Below, piece after piece: positions 26,101-37,600 of a stretch of DNA of 64,000 bases; position 1 is the first letter of the stretch; each line of letters starts with the position of its first letter. Made by a program: the position numbers and the translations under genes. The notes under the pieces were generated by a model. It did not search any database and was not told the origin of the DNA. It saw only the letters and a list, made by a program, of their open reading frames with translations. Source of the stretch: Micromussa lordhowensis (lineage: Eukaryota > Cnidaria > Anthozoa > Scleractinia > Lobophylliidae); contig OZ026597.1 in NCBI GenBank assembly GCA_964020085.1, positions 27,186,948-27,250,947 on the forward strand, in the 5' to 3' direction.

Positions 26101-29100
26101 GCTGCGTAAAAAGTTTGCGAATTAGTATTTCGCTGTTTTAATCATGAATCATTATGTACCGGGTGGGTATTGTACAGTCTCATTCGCAGCCTTTCGTCTT
26201 TTTTGTGTACTTGGTTTTCAATCAACAATAAGAACATTTCAGGGAATAAGTAACACAGTGAGAGTTCTATGTTGTTTGGGCAGATATCTGGTTGGCTTCT
26301 TTTAAGGAACACTTCACCCGACGGTGAACAGCCATTAACCTGTGTTTTGCTGTTCTCTTTTCTCACAGGAGGCGGCAAGGGCTAAGGAGAATTCTGAAGC
26401 GAAATCACATGAAATGGCGGAAATCCAGAAACTTCGTGACCAGTATGAATCAGGTATCAAAACAAACAAAGAACTCAGAAGACTTTTGGAAAGCGAACGA
26501 GAAAAAGGCCACGAAAGACAAAGAACACCTGATGGAGTCTTGGAATTACGACTGCAACTCGACGAATCTTTACAGAAGAACGACGAGCTTCAACGACAGC
26601 TGAACGAAAGTGCTCGATCGGACGACGAAGTGATCCGACTCAGACACGAACTTCAAAATGCCACTCAAATAAATGATTCGCTAGGATCGCGATTACGAGA
26701 CTTGAACGAATCATTTTCCAAGATGAAGGGGGTGAGAACCGAGGCAGTCAAGCTACAGAAAGAGCTGAAGGACGCTCAGCGTTTGAATAAAACACTCACT
26801 GATCAGCTCAAAGAGACAAGAAAATCAGCGGAGGAAATTGGGAGAGTACAGCGCGACTTGAGAGAGGCGAAAATGATGAATGAGCAACTTGGCAAACAAC
26901 TCGGTGAACTTCTTAATCACTCGGCAAAAATGAAGAGTCAAATTGAAAAGTAAGGTGTTCTTATTTTGTATTGTAGCTACTAGAAGCATATGAGTGCCTC
27001 GCACTCAAACGCCCGGTCTGGTTAGCTGTTTGATTCACTACCAAAGAAAGGAGTGCCCAGTGAAATCTTCAGTTTGAAACAGTTAAGCGATTCACACAAA
27101 CGTCTGCGCAGGTTACAGGGATAGTGATTTTCCATATGACTATTACGGCTAAGATTGAGACCACTGTTGTAGCTTGTATTATGGTAAAATCTGAAAAGAT
27201 CATTTAAGACTTTGAGTTCAATTTTGTGAGTACAGAATCGCCTGAAACAGCGCTGGGGAACCTGCCTATTTTAGATGAAATGATAACGGTCTAATTGTCT
27301 TTCAGCTGATATGCTTTTGTGTTATTCCTGTTTAGATTTCAGCATGAACTCCAAGAAAAAGACAAGGTGATCGAGACGTTACAGCTTAGACTACAGTCCA
27401 AAGCAGATATGCACTCAGTAGCATTGTCTCCGTTTTCTTCGCCGACCAAACACTTTGTAGAAACACAGACTAGTCCACTCCAGGTAAGTGCTACAACACA
27501 GCGTCAGAAAGACAGCTCATAGAACAAGTATCCCCCGTCTTCAAACTTCGAAATACTCAAAAGTTTTGTCTGATCAAAGGAAAAATATAACGACGCCAAG
27601 GATGTGATTGATAAAAACCACTCCAAAACCACTGGAACGTAATTTTCATACATTGATCCAAACGATTTTTTTTATTGATGTCATACATGCTCTATAAACA
27701 GAAGTAGCGTTTCCGATTTTAATTCGAAAAATCAATTTTCCTCGCTGATAACCATGTATTTTTCTCAGTGTCTTCTCTAGAATTTTCGTAGATCTAGAAA
27801 TATTGAATCTAGTTGATTAATTATTTTCAAAGACTAATACCAAACACGCTCGTTTAGGGAGCGCGTGCGTGTTCACCGCGAAGCGAGTCTTCCTCCGAAG
27901 CCACGGAGAAGCTTCACCAATTAAACAGGGTGCTGCTGGGCGAGAATCAGCTGCTAAGGAGTAAATTGAAGGACAGCGAAAAACTAAACGACACTCTAAG
28001 AAACGAGAACGATATGTTCTCCAAAATACAAGGCCAGTCTTCTCAGACGCCAGCGGCAAGCCAGAAGCGGTCTACCATGGACGAGCTATTGGCCGGCTTC
28101 ATGGCTGAAATGCGCGAGTTGCGCTTGCGTTTAGAAGATAGTATTCGCACTAATGACGCATTGCGGGCGCAGTTGGAGATGCGGTTGTCCGAGGGGACTG
28201 GTGATAAGAGTGCTGGCAGTGTTCCTGATAAGATCATTCTGATTCGTGAGAATGACACTTTGCGGACTGAACTACTGGAGAAAGATCGAGCCAATGAGAA
28301 ACTGAAGAGGATCATCGACGGTTTGAAACAAGAGCAATCCAGGTGGGTCGTGTTAGAAAACCTACAGATTTTGTTATCAATGAATAGCCCCTTTCCGAGT
28401 TGCCTTAAGCCTCCCTACCAAAGTGAAGTCTGGTGCACAAGCATTTATATGAAAATGAGTTTAATCTGCATGTGAATGAAACCTCATTTTCATATGAAAG
28501 GATGGACATCAAGACTCGCTTTGAGAAAGAGGCTAGAGGTAATTCGGAAATGGTCTATTGTAATCAAGTCTTGCTGATTTTTGCACTGATTGACAGTATC
28601 AGCACCATTGTCAACACCTTTGTCATTGCTACCCGACACTAATGCCACTTTTCATGTCACGTGTTCTTCTTCAGGGATAAAGAACAAATCAACCTTGTCC
28701 GCCAACAACTGCTAGAGAGCACCAAAGTATCAGAAAACCTCAGAAAAGAGTTGAGTGTGTACGAAAAGCTCTATAAACTATCTCTTGAGGGCAGGAACGC
28801 GGAAGTACAGACAGAGGGTATGTATCCCATCTGCTTATGACCCGACGTCATAAGTGGGTGGAGTTTTTTGGTGGTGTTTACACTTGAGTGAATAAGTTAC
28901 ATACTTAACAATTATCCTGCGAAATCGCGCGGAATATCGTCTGATACTTAGCCGACGAGGCCGCAGGCCGAGTCGGCTAAAATCAGACGATATTCCGCAA
29001 GATTGAGCAGGATAATTGTCTTATTATTCAACAAATTGATAACAAAGCTCGTAACATTTTTAAATCTTTCTGTCGACATTTTTTCACTTCACTTTTTCTT

Positions 29101-30870
29101 CCCACGTACGAAGCTACGTATATCGCCGGATATCTGTTACCTACGGATGACAGATATTGAGAGCATCATGACCATATTTGGATAGTGTTACAATTTGTTG
29201 AATAATAATGAGAGATATATGTTGTTTGGGAAGGGAAGTTGTTGGTTCCCTCTTGATCCGAGGGTTTTCCTCCCTCCACAAAAACACTTTCCAGTTTCTA
29301 ATTTAATCCGGAAACAGTGGCCAAATAGTCACTGATAATTGCCATTTTCAGATAACGTTAACGTGGACAAATAGTCACTGATAATTGCCATTTTCAGATA
29401 ACGTTAAGGTTTAAAATCCTTGTCCAAATCGTCTTTCATAATCCGAGAACCCTGTTTTCAGCGTGTGGGAGGCGCGGTGGCCTCATGGTTGGTAAACTCG
29501 ACTCCGGATCGAGCGAGTCGGATTCGAGCCCTGAGGCTGGCCGGGGACATTGCATTTTGTTCTTGGGCAAGACACTTTATTCTTACAGTGCCTCTTTCCA
29601 CCCACATGTCTAAATGGCTACCGGCAAACTAATGCTGTGGGTAACCCTGCAATGGACCAGCATCTCACCCAGGGGGAGTAAAAATAGTCCGTCACTTCTT
29701 GCTACAGAACCCGGGATAAGCTACAGCCTGGTGGGCCACTTGGCTCGTGAACAGACTTTACCTTACCTTTAACTTAGTTAACAGCCATCTTGACTACCTT
29801 GTTTGTAGGTCAGAGTTACGGCAGTGAGGGACCTCGAAGTCCAAACAGCGAACTGCAACACGACGCCATGTCCATGTTGTTGGCTGAAATACGCAGCTTA
29901 CGGGTCCAGCTCGAGAAAAGCATTCAAACCAACAATGCATTGCGACTTAAACTCGAGGAGCAACTCAGTCGGCCACTCAGTTCATCTTCCCAGTCCCCTA
30001 GCAGATCTCAAGTCACGGTCATTCGACAGCTCAACTTCTCAGAGGGGAAGGGTGGGGATGATGTTGGTTCTGTCAGCTCTGTGAGAGGTGAGCGGGTGAA
30101 GTGTTTCAAAATTTCCTTGTATTATTTGTTATTCCTGAAGTTTGCTTTAAAAGTATTCTTGTTTGTTAGATCTAGAAAATGGTAGAATACCTTCTGAAGG
30201 CCAACAAATCGTGAATCAGCTTGAGGAGAAGTTAAACTCGATCAGCAAATTCGCGACTGAAGCCTACAACAGTATTATATCAAACGCTCAGGTAATTTTT
30301 AAGTTATATTTGTGCCTTCTTCACATTGGTATTTTGTTTTGGAAGTATTTTAAGTAGGTTTTTTGTTGTTGCTGTTGTTATGGCTTTAATGTGCACAAAT
30401 TAATTGTATGTAAGCAATGGACAATTCTCCCGTTGGTAGTGTAAATGTTAAGAAGGAATTTACCTTGTATCTTTGTACGTTCAGTTTGTAGTGTTTTTCC
30501 CCCTTGATGTAAGTAGGGTTTTTTCTTTCTTTGTAGCCTATTTGTGTTTCTTAAAGTTCATTGTTACGATTTTAATGAAAAATTGTTTTATTCTATGAAC
30601 TCGAACATCGCTCTTTTCTTCTCTGCAGACCGATAGCCTGCCTGATATTGAAAATATTTTGAGAATTATTTTGGAATGTAAAGCGCTGTTAAACGCGCTT
30701 CACGTCGACTCTTCACCTCGGCGTACACGAAGGGATTCTGAAGATGCCAGTGGAGAGGTAGGAATGCTTACTAAAACGGCTTATAAAACCTCTCGGAGAG
30801 ATTTTTGTGTAAACTTTGAGAGTGTGTAAATTAAGGAATGGACAATGTCTAGCGTGCGTCCATCCAATTC

Positions 30871-30931
<61 letters not shown>

Positions 30932-30962
30932 CGAGAGCATCTCTAGCTACCTAAGTGCTCTC

Positions 30963-30998
<36 letters not shown>

Positions 30999-31614
30999 AC
31001 ACTAGACATTGTCCATTGCTTTTATAACATAGCAAGACCGTTTTCCAGGCTGAGAAGTCGCTTTTCCTGTACTGATCAAATTGCGAATTCTGCACGTGGA
31101 CATGCACGTGTTGTTTTCACTGGCAGCACTTTTCGCTACACGTGCGCGTGCACATGCACGTGTTGTTTTCACCGGTTGCACTTTTTCGCTTTGTTGATCT
31201 TTCGACGCTTCCGATGTTTCTTCAACCATTTCAGACACGTTTTCTAGATCTTCAAAGTCATCGAGAAACCCTAACTCAAATGTTGGATAATACTAGCCAT
31301 TATTAACAGCTAAAGTACTCGTAAAAAGTTGCGAAAAAAACTTTTGCTGGCAAGAAATTTCACCGACACGTGCACGCGCACGTGTTGTTTTCACCGGTAG
31401 CACTTTCGCTTTGTTAATCCTTCGACGCTTCCGAAGTTTCTGCAAAAATTTCAGACTCGTTTTCTAGATCTTCAAAGTTATCGAGAAACCCTAACTCAAA
31501 TGTTGGATAATACTAGCCATTAGTAGCAGCTAAAGTTAAGTTTTACTCGAAAAAAGTGCGAAAAACTTTTGCCACCAAGAAGTTTCGCCGACAATGACGT
31601 CAGCCTGAACCATC

Positions 31615-31658
<44 letters not shown>

Positions 31659-34600
31659 TAGCGCGCGCTGGCATATAGCTATGTTATAACACGCTTTGGT
31701 TAATCTTGTGGTGATAGTGACAAAAACGCGTTTAATGTGTTTTAACCAATCACAGTGAAATAGTTGTATTTCCTGGCCAATCAAATGTAAAGCCAATGCG
31801 AGTGCTGATTGACTAACTTGACTTCCCGCGCGTGCGACCTGTAGTGTGTTTTGCGTCCAGATTCGGTATTTTTGCAATGGCTCCTTCAATAACTACATTA
31901 TGAGCTCGAACTTATTGCCAACGAGTCAGACGAGCGAAAACGCGGGTGGCAGCTATATAGTGCCATACATAATGTGAAGGTTTATGCAGCAGGTTACCCA
32001 GAAAAATTCTCAGTGGTTTCCAGTGTGCAGTGAGATTTTTATGATCGTATTAGGATGTAAAGACGGATGTTGTTGATATTTGGAACGAGCCAATCAGGAC
32101 ACTATTTTGGGACATTAATATACGCTTCGCGCTTGGGCCATAAATCGAAGTAGGGGAGGTGGGGGGGGGGGGAGAGGAACATCCGTAACTTACAGTACCG
32201 ACCTCGATCTCCGTTAGTGAGGGGTCTGTAGATCTGTGATTAGTTTGGTTTACATTCTACAGTGCTTATGATATTTTTTTTGCTTTTAAATACTGCAAAT
32301 ACATTTTATCGTTTGTACCTTATTTACAAATCTATTTTCTCTCTCTTAGAATGAAAGTCTTAAACTTGAAATTGGAAAGTTAAGACGTCGCCTTCTTATC
32401 CAAGAAGGTGTAATTAAACGAGCTTGCGAAAGGCTTGAGGTAGGTTGCTCTGTTTGTACAATGGTTAAAAAATCACATTAACGGGCCGCAACTGCTCAAG
32501 AACGCAGCAAACAGAGGAATAAAATAGGTTTTTCAGGAAGGACTCGCTTTGATTCTCCCTTCCCGTGAGGTTATAGCTTTTACAGGCCTGTTGTTACTTT
32601 CACTTTAACGATTACACACCATAACACTTTGTATTTACGCGCCTCTAATAATCAGCCAGCGTTTAACATTTTCACCTTCCGCCTGAAAATAACAACTCTT
32701 CTTCCTGATCCTAATGCAGTTCTTTTATTATCAGTTTTGAGAATTTGGCAATACATCAAGACAATGACTTTCTGTATGCTCGTTGCCTTTTTGCTTGTCC
32801 TTTTGCTTGTCTTTGTATTTTTCCTGTTTACACTATTCATTCTCTGTCACGAATTAACAGTAATGTGAATATTATTGGCTTTGAAAATTCTGTAACTCAC
32901 CTACATTAGACAATCCACGGTCGGAAACTATGGCTGTTGTGATTGTCTTACAATTAACAAATTGACGTCAGTTTTTCATGCGTCTGTCCTGATATTGATC
33001 ATAAATTTCGTCATCACATTGTCAAAGTAGCTGTGGATCCACGAGGCGATAGCCGAGTGGATCCGCAGACTACTTTGACAATGTGATGACGAAATTCATT
33101 GTCAATAACAGGACAGACGCATGAAAAACTGACATCAATTGTTTTTTACGATAACAAATGGTCGAATTGCCCACTCTCGCTCGCTGACGCGTCGCACGAA
33201 TTTCAAATTCATGTGTCTGTCCGCATATTGACGATAAAAATAAGCCAATGAGTGCGCGAGAATTTTCGCAGTTATCGTAAAATACATATTCTTCAAGCCT
33301 GTGTATCTTGTTATGTCTGCTGTTCTCTTTCTGGATTCTTTTCTCTTCCTGTCTAGCGTTGCTAACTCGGAGAGCCAGCGTTCTTCTTACATCCATGGTA
33401 ACCAACGTAACATGTAACGATTTACTTGTCTTAACTAAACTGCATAACCAGCCTGTGTTAAATCAGTAACCATTGATCTGTAAACGAAGACACTGAAATT
33501 TTGCACAACTCTAAACACTAAAGTAACGCACCCTAACAAAATAACCAGTCGCCTTAAAGCTGGGCGGCGTGTCTTCATTGACTGACTGTGTAAAGAGCTC
33601 GTGTGGAGCATTATTCTGCCCAGCCCAGTAAAGGGTGGGTTGAGGAACAGGGCTCGTTTCAACGTGTCATATTTAGACCCCTCTGCATTCCATTCACAAA
33701 GGACGAATGTTGGGCTCGATTACCAGCCGCTACTCGAGAACAGAGCCCGCGCTCAGGAATCGAGCCAAGACGAACATCAAATGTCGGTCGGTTGATTTTA
33801 GTTATCTAGGCTGAACTATTTCTGACTAGAAATTGTTACTTAATACTTGCCAGTATTAAGAGCATGATCGCCTTATACATCATCTTGTAATTCAACACTT
33901 TTCTCTTCTGATCGGCTTCGTAACGTCCGACTAAACTCTGTCTGTAACAGCATTGTTAAGCCATGATAATAGACTAAAATTAACTTAACTTTGCTGAACT
34001 TTCTTGAGTTCTTTATATGTTAAATTTTCTGCTTCTTTAGAACACAAATAAAGTCAAGGAGAGCTCGCGAGCTGAAGTGATTGAACAATGTAAGTATTAA
34101 GGATGTTTAAAACTTTTTTCTTTGCTGTTGTTCTTCCCGGACAGCCGTCGAGAGTTTGATGGTGGGACTTGGGCTGTAAGGAGTACTAGCGTTCATAAGC
34201 TGAGTGAAGTATAACACGACAACATGTTGACTGTTAAACTCCACTGAATATCCTAAATAGTTCAGTATTAGGCTCTCTCGCTGCGTAAAACATATTTTGG
34301 TTCAATGTTGACAGTGCTTAAATCACGGTTCTGGGCCGGGTTGTTCAAAAACCCCAGATTACAAGTTAACCGAAGCATTAATTTTTCTTGCATAAAAATG
34401 TTTTTCAGTGCTTATGATTTGTGTAGTTGGAGATTATTCAGGCTAAAAACTGAAGGACAAACAATATAAACAGAAAACGGACCTCACCAAAACTGAAATA
34501 ATAATTCTCTCTAATCTTGGGTTAGCTTAATCGGGCTTTGAACAACCCAGGCCTGATTATTATTTCCATACTAAAACTAATGGAAGCACATACCAAATCA

Positions 34601-37600
34601 CCCAGTCAGGGCTAAATAAACTAATCGGAATCCGAAACAAAACCCTGCATTTGGTAAGCGCTGGGACCAGATGATAAGCGCTGGTAACCTTTAAACCGCT
34701 GACAAGTGATTAAAAACATACAGGTGTCAGTACGCGCGTGAGAGGATGTAGCTTTTGGTACAAAAGCGCCGGCAAAGCTGTGCTGGCAATAAACTCCGTT
34801 AACATTTAATTTGTAAACAAAAACTGTTAAAGTAAACGTGTTTGAAAAATTGTCTCCGTTATAGGTCGATGGCCTGTTTATGTTGAATTGAACCTGGTTG
34901 AGAGGTGATATTTAAACCATAAACCTTAAAAACAAACTTAAACCGTGGGTGCTATTGAACTGGGTTGATAAACTTGACTTTTGTTTCGGCTAACGTGTTT
35001 ACATCCTTGCTGCCACTCGATTCAAACCACGTGATGATTTATTTGGGAGGTTACAATAGCCATTTTCGTTGTATCAAAATTCTTACTTGGCTCCGAGGCT
35101 TGGGGAAATAAACAAAAGGAATCACATCGAGGTTGAGGGATGAATAATTAATTTATTTTGTCTTATCCCCCAAGCCTCGGAGCCATGTTAGAATTTTAAT
35201 ACATCGAAAATGGTCTATTGTCCTGTTTGAACATATTCCCATGCAATCAGTCGTGTGTGACAAATTTTAACCTCTCAAATGGATCATCACGTGGTCTTAA
35301 TTTGGTGGCAACAAGGATGTAATCACGTTAGCCAAATCCGTCTATTAGAGAACTATGAGACAAAGCATACCCTCCTCATTAGTAACTATTACTTTTCCAT
35401 CTTTTTAAAAAGCAATTTTCGTTCGGAAGGAAGTAGTTGACACGGTTAAAAGTAAATAACATTAAAAGTACATAAATAGATAATAATGAACGCGTTTTGA
35501 GTGTTTAACTTAAGAGTAGTAAACACCGAGCTTCTCATTACAACTGCCAATAACCTCGTCACGCAGACCATACTTAACAGAGGGAACTGGTTTTGAAACC
35601 TGGCAAAGTTCTTTTTTGTATGTTTTTGTTTGGAATTTTGGGAGTTGACATGCACAAAACCTGGCAAAATACAAAAGGTGGTTATGTGTGCTCATACAAC
35701 TAACCAATATAGAAACATTGTAATAGACCAATTTCGATATTCGCTACTTGCACATGACCCATAATCCCTTGCGTTTTTGGGGGGTAACCAGTAGAAGAAA
35801 TGTATGGTATCATAACAAAAATTAGTTCGGTGAGCTCGGAAAACCAGCTACTAATGCTTAAAAATGCACCAGAATTTACCAAAATCATGATAGGAGAAAT
35901 TTGTACTAGTTTATAACTAAATGTAGAGAAATTTTTTTTTTGGTCCATACATCGTCTGTAAAATTACAAGACGATGTATGGACAAAAAAAACAAATTCTC
36001 TACATTTAGTTATAAACTAGTGCAAATTTCTCCTATCATGATTTTGGTAAATTCTGGTGCATTTTTAAGCATTAGTAGCTGGTTTTGCGAGCACCGAACT
36101 AATTTTTGCCATGATACCATACATTTCTTCTACTGGTTCCCCCCCCCCAAAACGCAAAGGATTATGGTTATGTGCAAGTAGCGAATATTAAAATTCAGCC
36201 GAAAACGATAGACCCTAGTACGAGGCTCTGGGGAATAACTACAGAGTTTGTGGGGTTTATTCCCCAGAGCCTCTTGCTGAGTTCTATTGTGTTAGGCTGA
36301 ATTTCAATATATCGAAATTGGTCTATTCATGCATAGTCAATGAACATAAAACAAAAGATGTGCAGGGTCGAGGTCCTTCCAACATAAATCTTAACTTGTT
36401 TGTTTGCTTCTTTGATGTTTACAGGACTTCTTAACCATTTCCCTCTATTAAGTATGAGGAGTATAAAGAAACCTAGCATGAAAGGCTGGCTGATTATTAC
36501 ATGAAGTTTCTTCATCTTCTTTGAAATTGCAGTACAACTCCAGTGTACAAGCATTTCGCTATCTCCGAATCAAAGATAAAACAACTTAAGTTGTTGATTC
36601 AACCTTAAAAATTAATTAAAGCTTGACAAAAAGCTGTTCTTCGTTTTTCAGTAACGAAAATAACCTAATGTTGACGTTCTTTTCTGTACATGTTTTGTTC
36701 GTTTGGTTTTTAGTATCCCAGTCGCATAAAGTTCTCTCAGGTGCCAGGGGAAAGTTAGAGGTAAGAGAGTCCTTGCCGTCGTATTGTGACGTTTTTCAGA
36801 TTTAAGTTCCTTTAAAGAAGGCTCTTATCCAGTGAGCACCTGGGAAACATTAACCCAGATGAGCATGTTGTTCGTGATCTGTCTCAGTGTAACCCATGCT
36901 TGTTCTTGGAGTAGTATTGTTTTTGCTTCCTAAATTCCTATAATAATACCCCCGCCGCAAAAATAAAGATTTCCTTAAATAACGCTGCCCCTCCCCCACC
37001 CCCTCAAACCCCCCCCCCCCATCTTGCCGAAAATAAGTCCTTTTGAATACAAACCCATAGGCTTTATCAACTTCAAATTATAAGCCCTATTGTAGTGCTT
37101 AGGCACATTCCCTAAGTTTCAACCCACGCGTGAATAAACCCACAAAAAAAATCATTTTGAACAAATATAAGCCCAGGTTATGGGAATTTTATGGTGTTCA
37201 GACTACTGCTGATCCGTTACTAGTAACTCAAATCCTCCCTTAAATCTCAGTACTTGCTTGTGAATAATTGTTAGTTAGTAAATTCTCAGCTCCGACCGAC
37301 ACTATTGATTGGCTAAAAAACTCCGACTATGAGTCAATAGACGGAGTTTTACATCGTATGGAAAATAGTGCGCCAAGTTTAAAAATTTTCCGCACGAAGT
37401 TTTCAACTTCAGCCCTCTATAATGGCCGAAATAAAAATCGGCGGCAAAACCCGGTTTGAGAATTTACTAAAACATTATTCCATTCGCCCTTGTTGGATAT
37501 GAAGTGATTATAACCAACTCTTGCTACGCGCTTGTTGGTTATTTTATCACTGACTTGATATCCAACTCGGGCTCATGGAATAATTGTTAGAGAGATCAGA

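Larger units (their letters stand above)
24074..30087 (+). other. S-x-x-x-N-x-x-L-x-x-x-L repeat array II
   Basis: The long exons 44-50 (residues about 1096-1930) contain at least ten copies of a short coiled-coil repeat. Examples are EEGIRLNDSLRAQL, LDESLQKNDELQRQL, LQNATQINDSLGSRL, LKDAQRLNKTLTDQL, LREAKMMNEQLGKQL, LEDSIRTNDALRAQL and LEKSIQTNNALRLKL. An Asn near the centre is almost invariant. Human CDK5RAP2 has, as far as I recall, two clear copies (SIKTNEKLRKQL and SIETSSTLQSRL). Short Ser/Pro-rich linkers such as SPSRDSARASS separate coiled segments and could be phosphorylation sites. Confidence 0.8.
32350..36760 (+). other. C-terminal CM2-like segment (exons 53-55)
   Basis: Residues about 2014-2075 read NESLKLEIGKLRRRL, then IQEGVIKRACERLE, and end SHKVLSGARGKLE. 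This aligns with the vertebrate C-terminus (THKILRKARGNLE, from memory), the region called CM2, which mediates Golgi and pericentrin/calmodulin contacts. The last exon adds ten basic residues (SRVRSRKTNK) before the TGA at 37811-37813. Confidence 0.85.

Noticed and set aside
30888..31247. Plus-strand frame of 119 codons
   Set aside because: It overlaps the long hairpin and the 222-bp duplication in an intron and has no recognisable protein features.
35700..36181. Two similar short proteins on opposite strands
   Set aside because: They are mirror copies produced by the arms of one palindrome, not genes.
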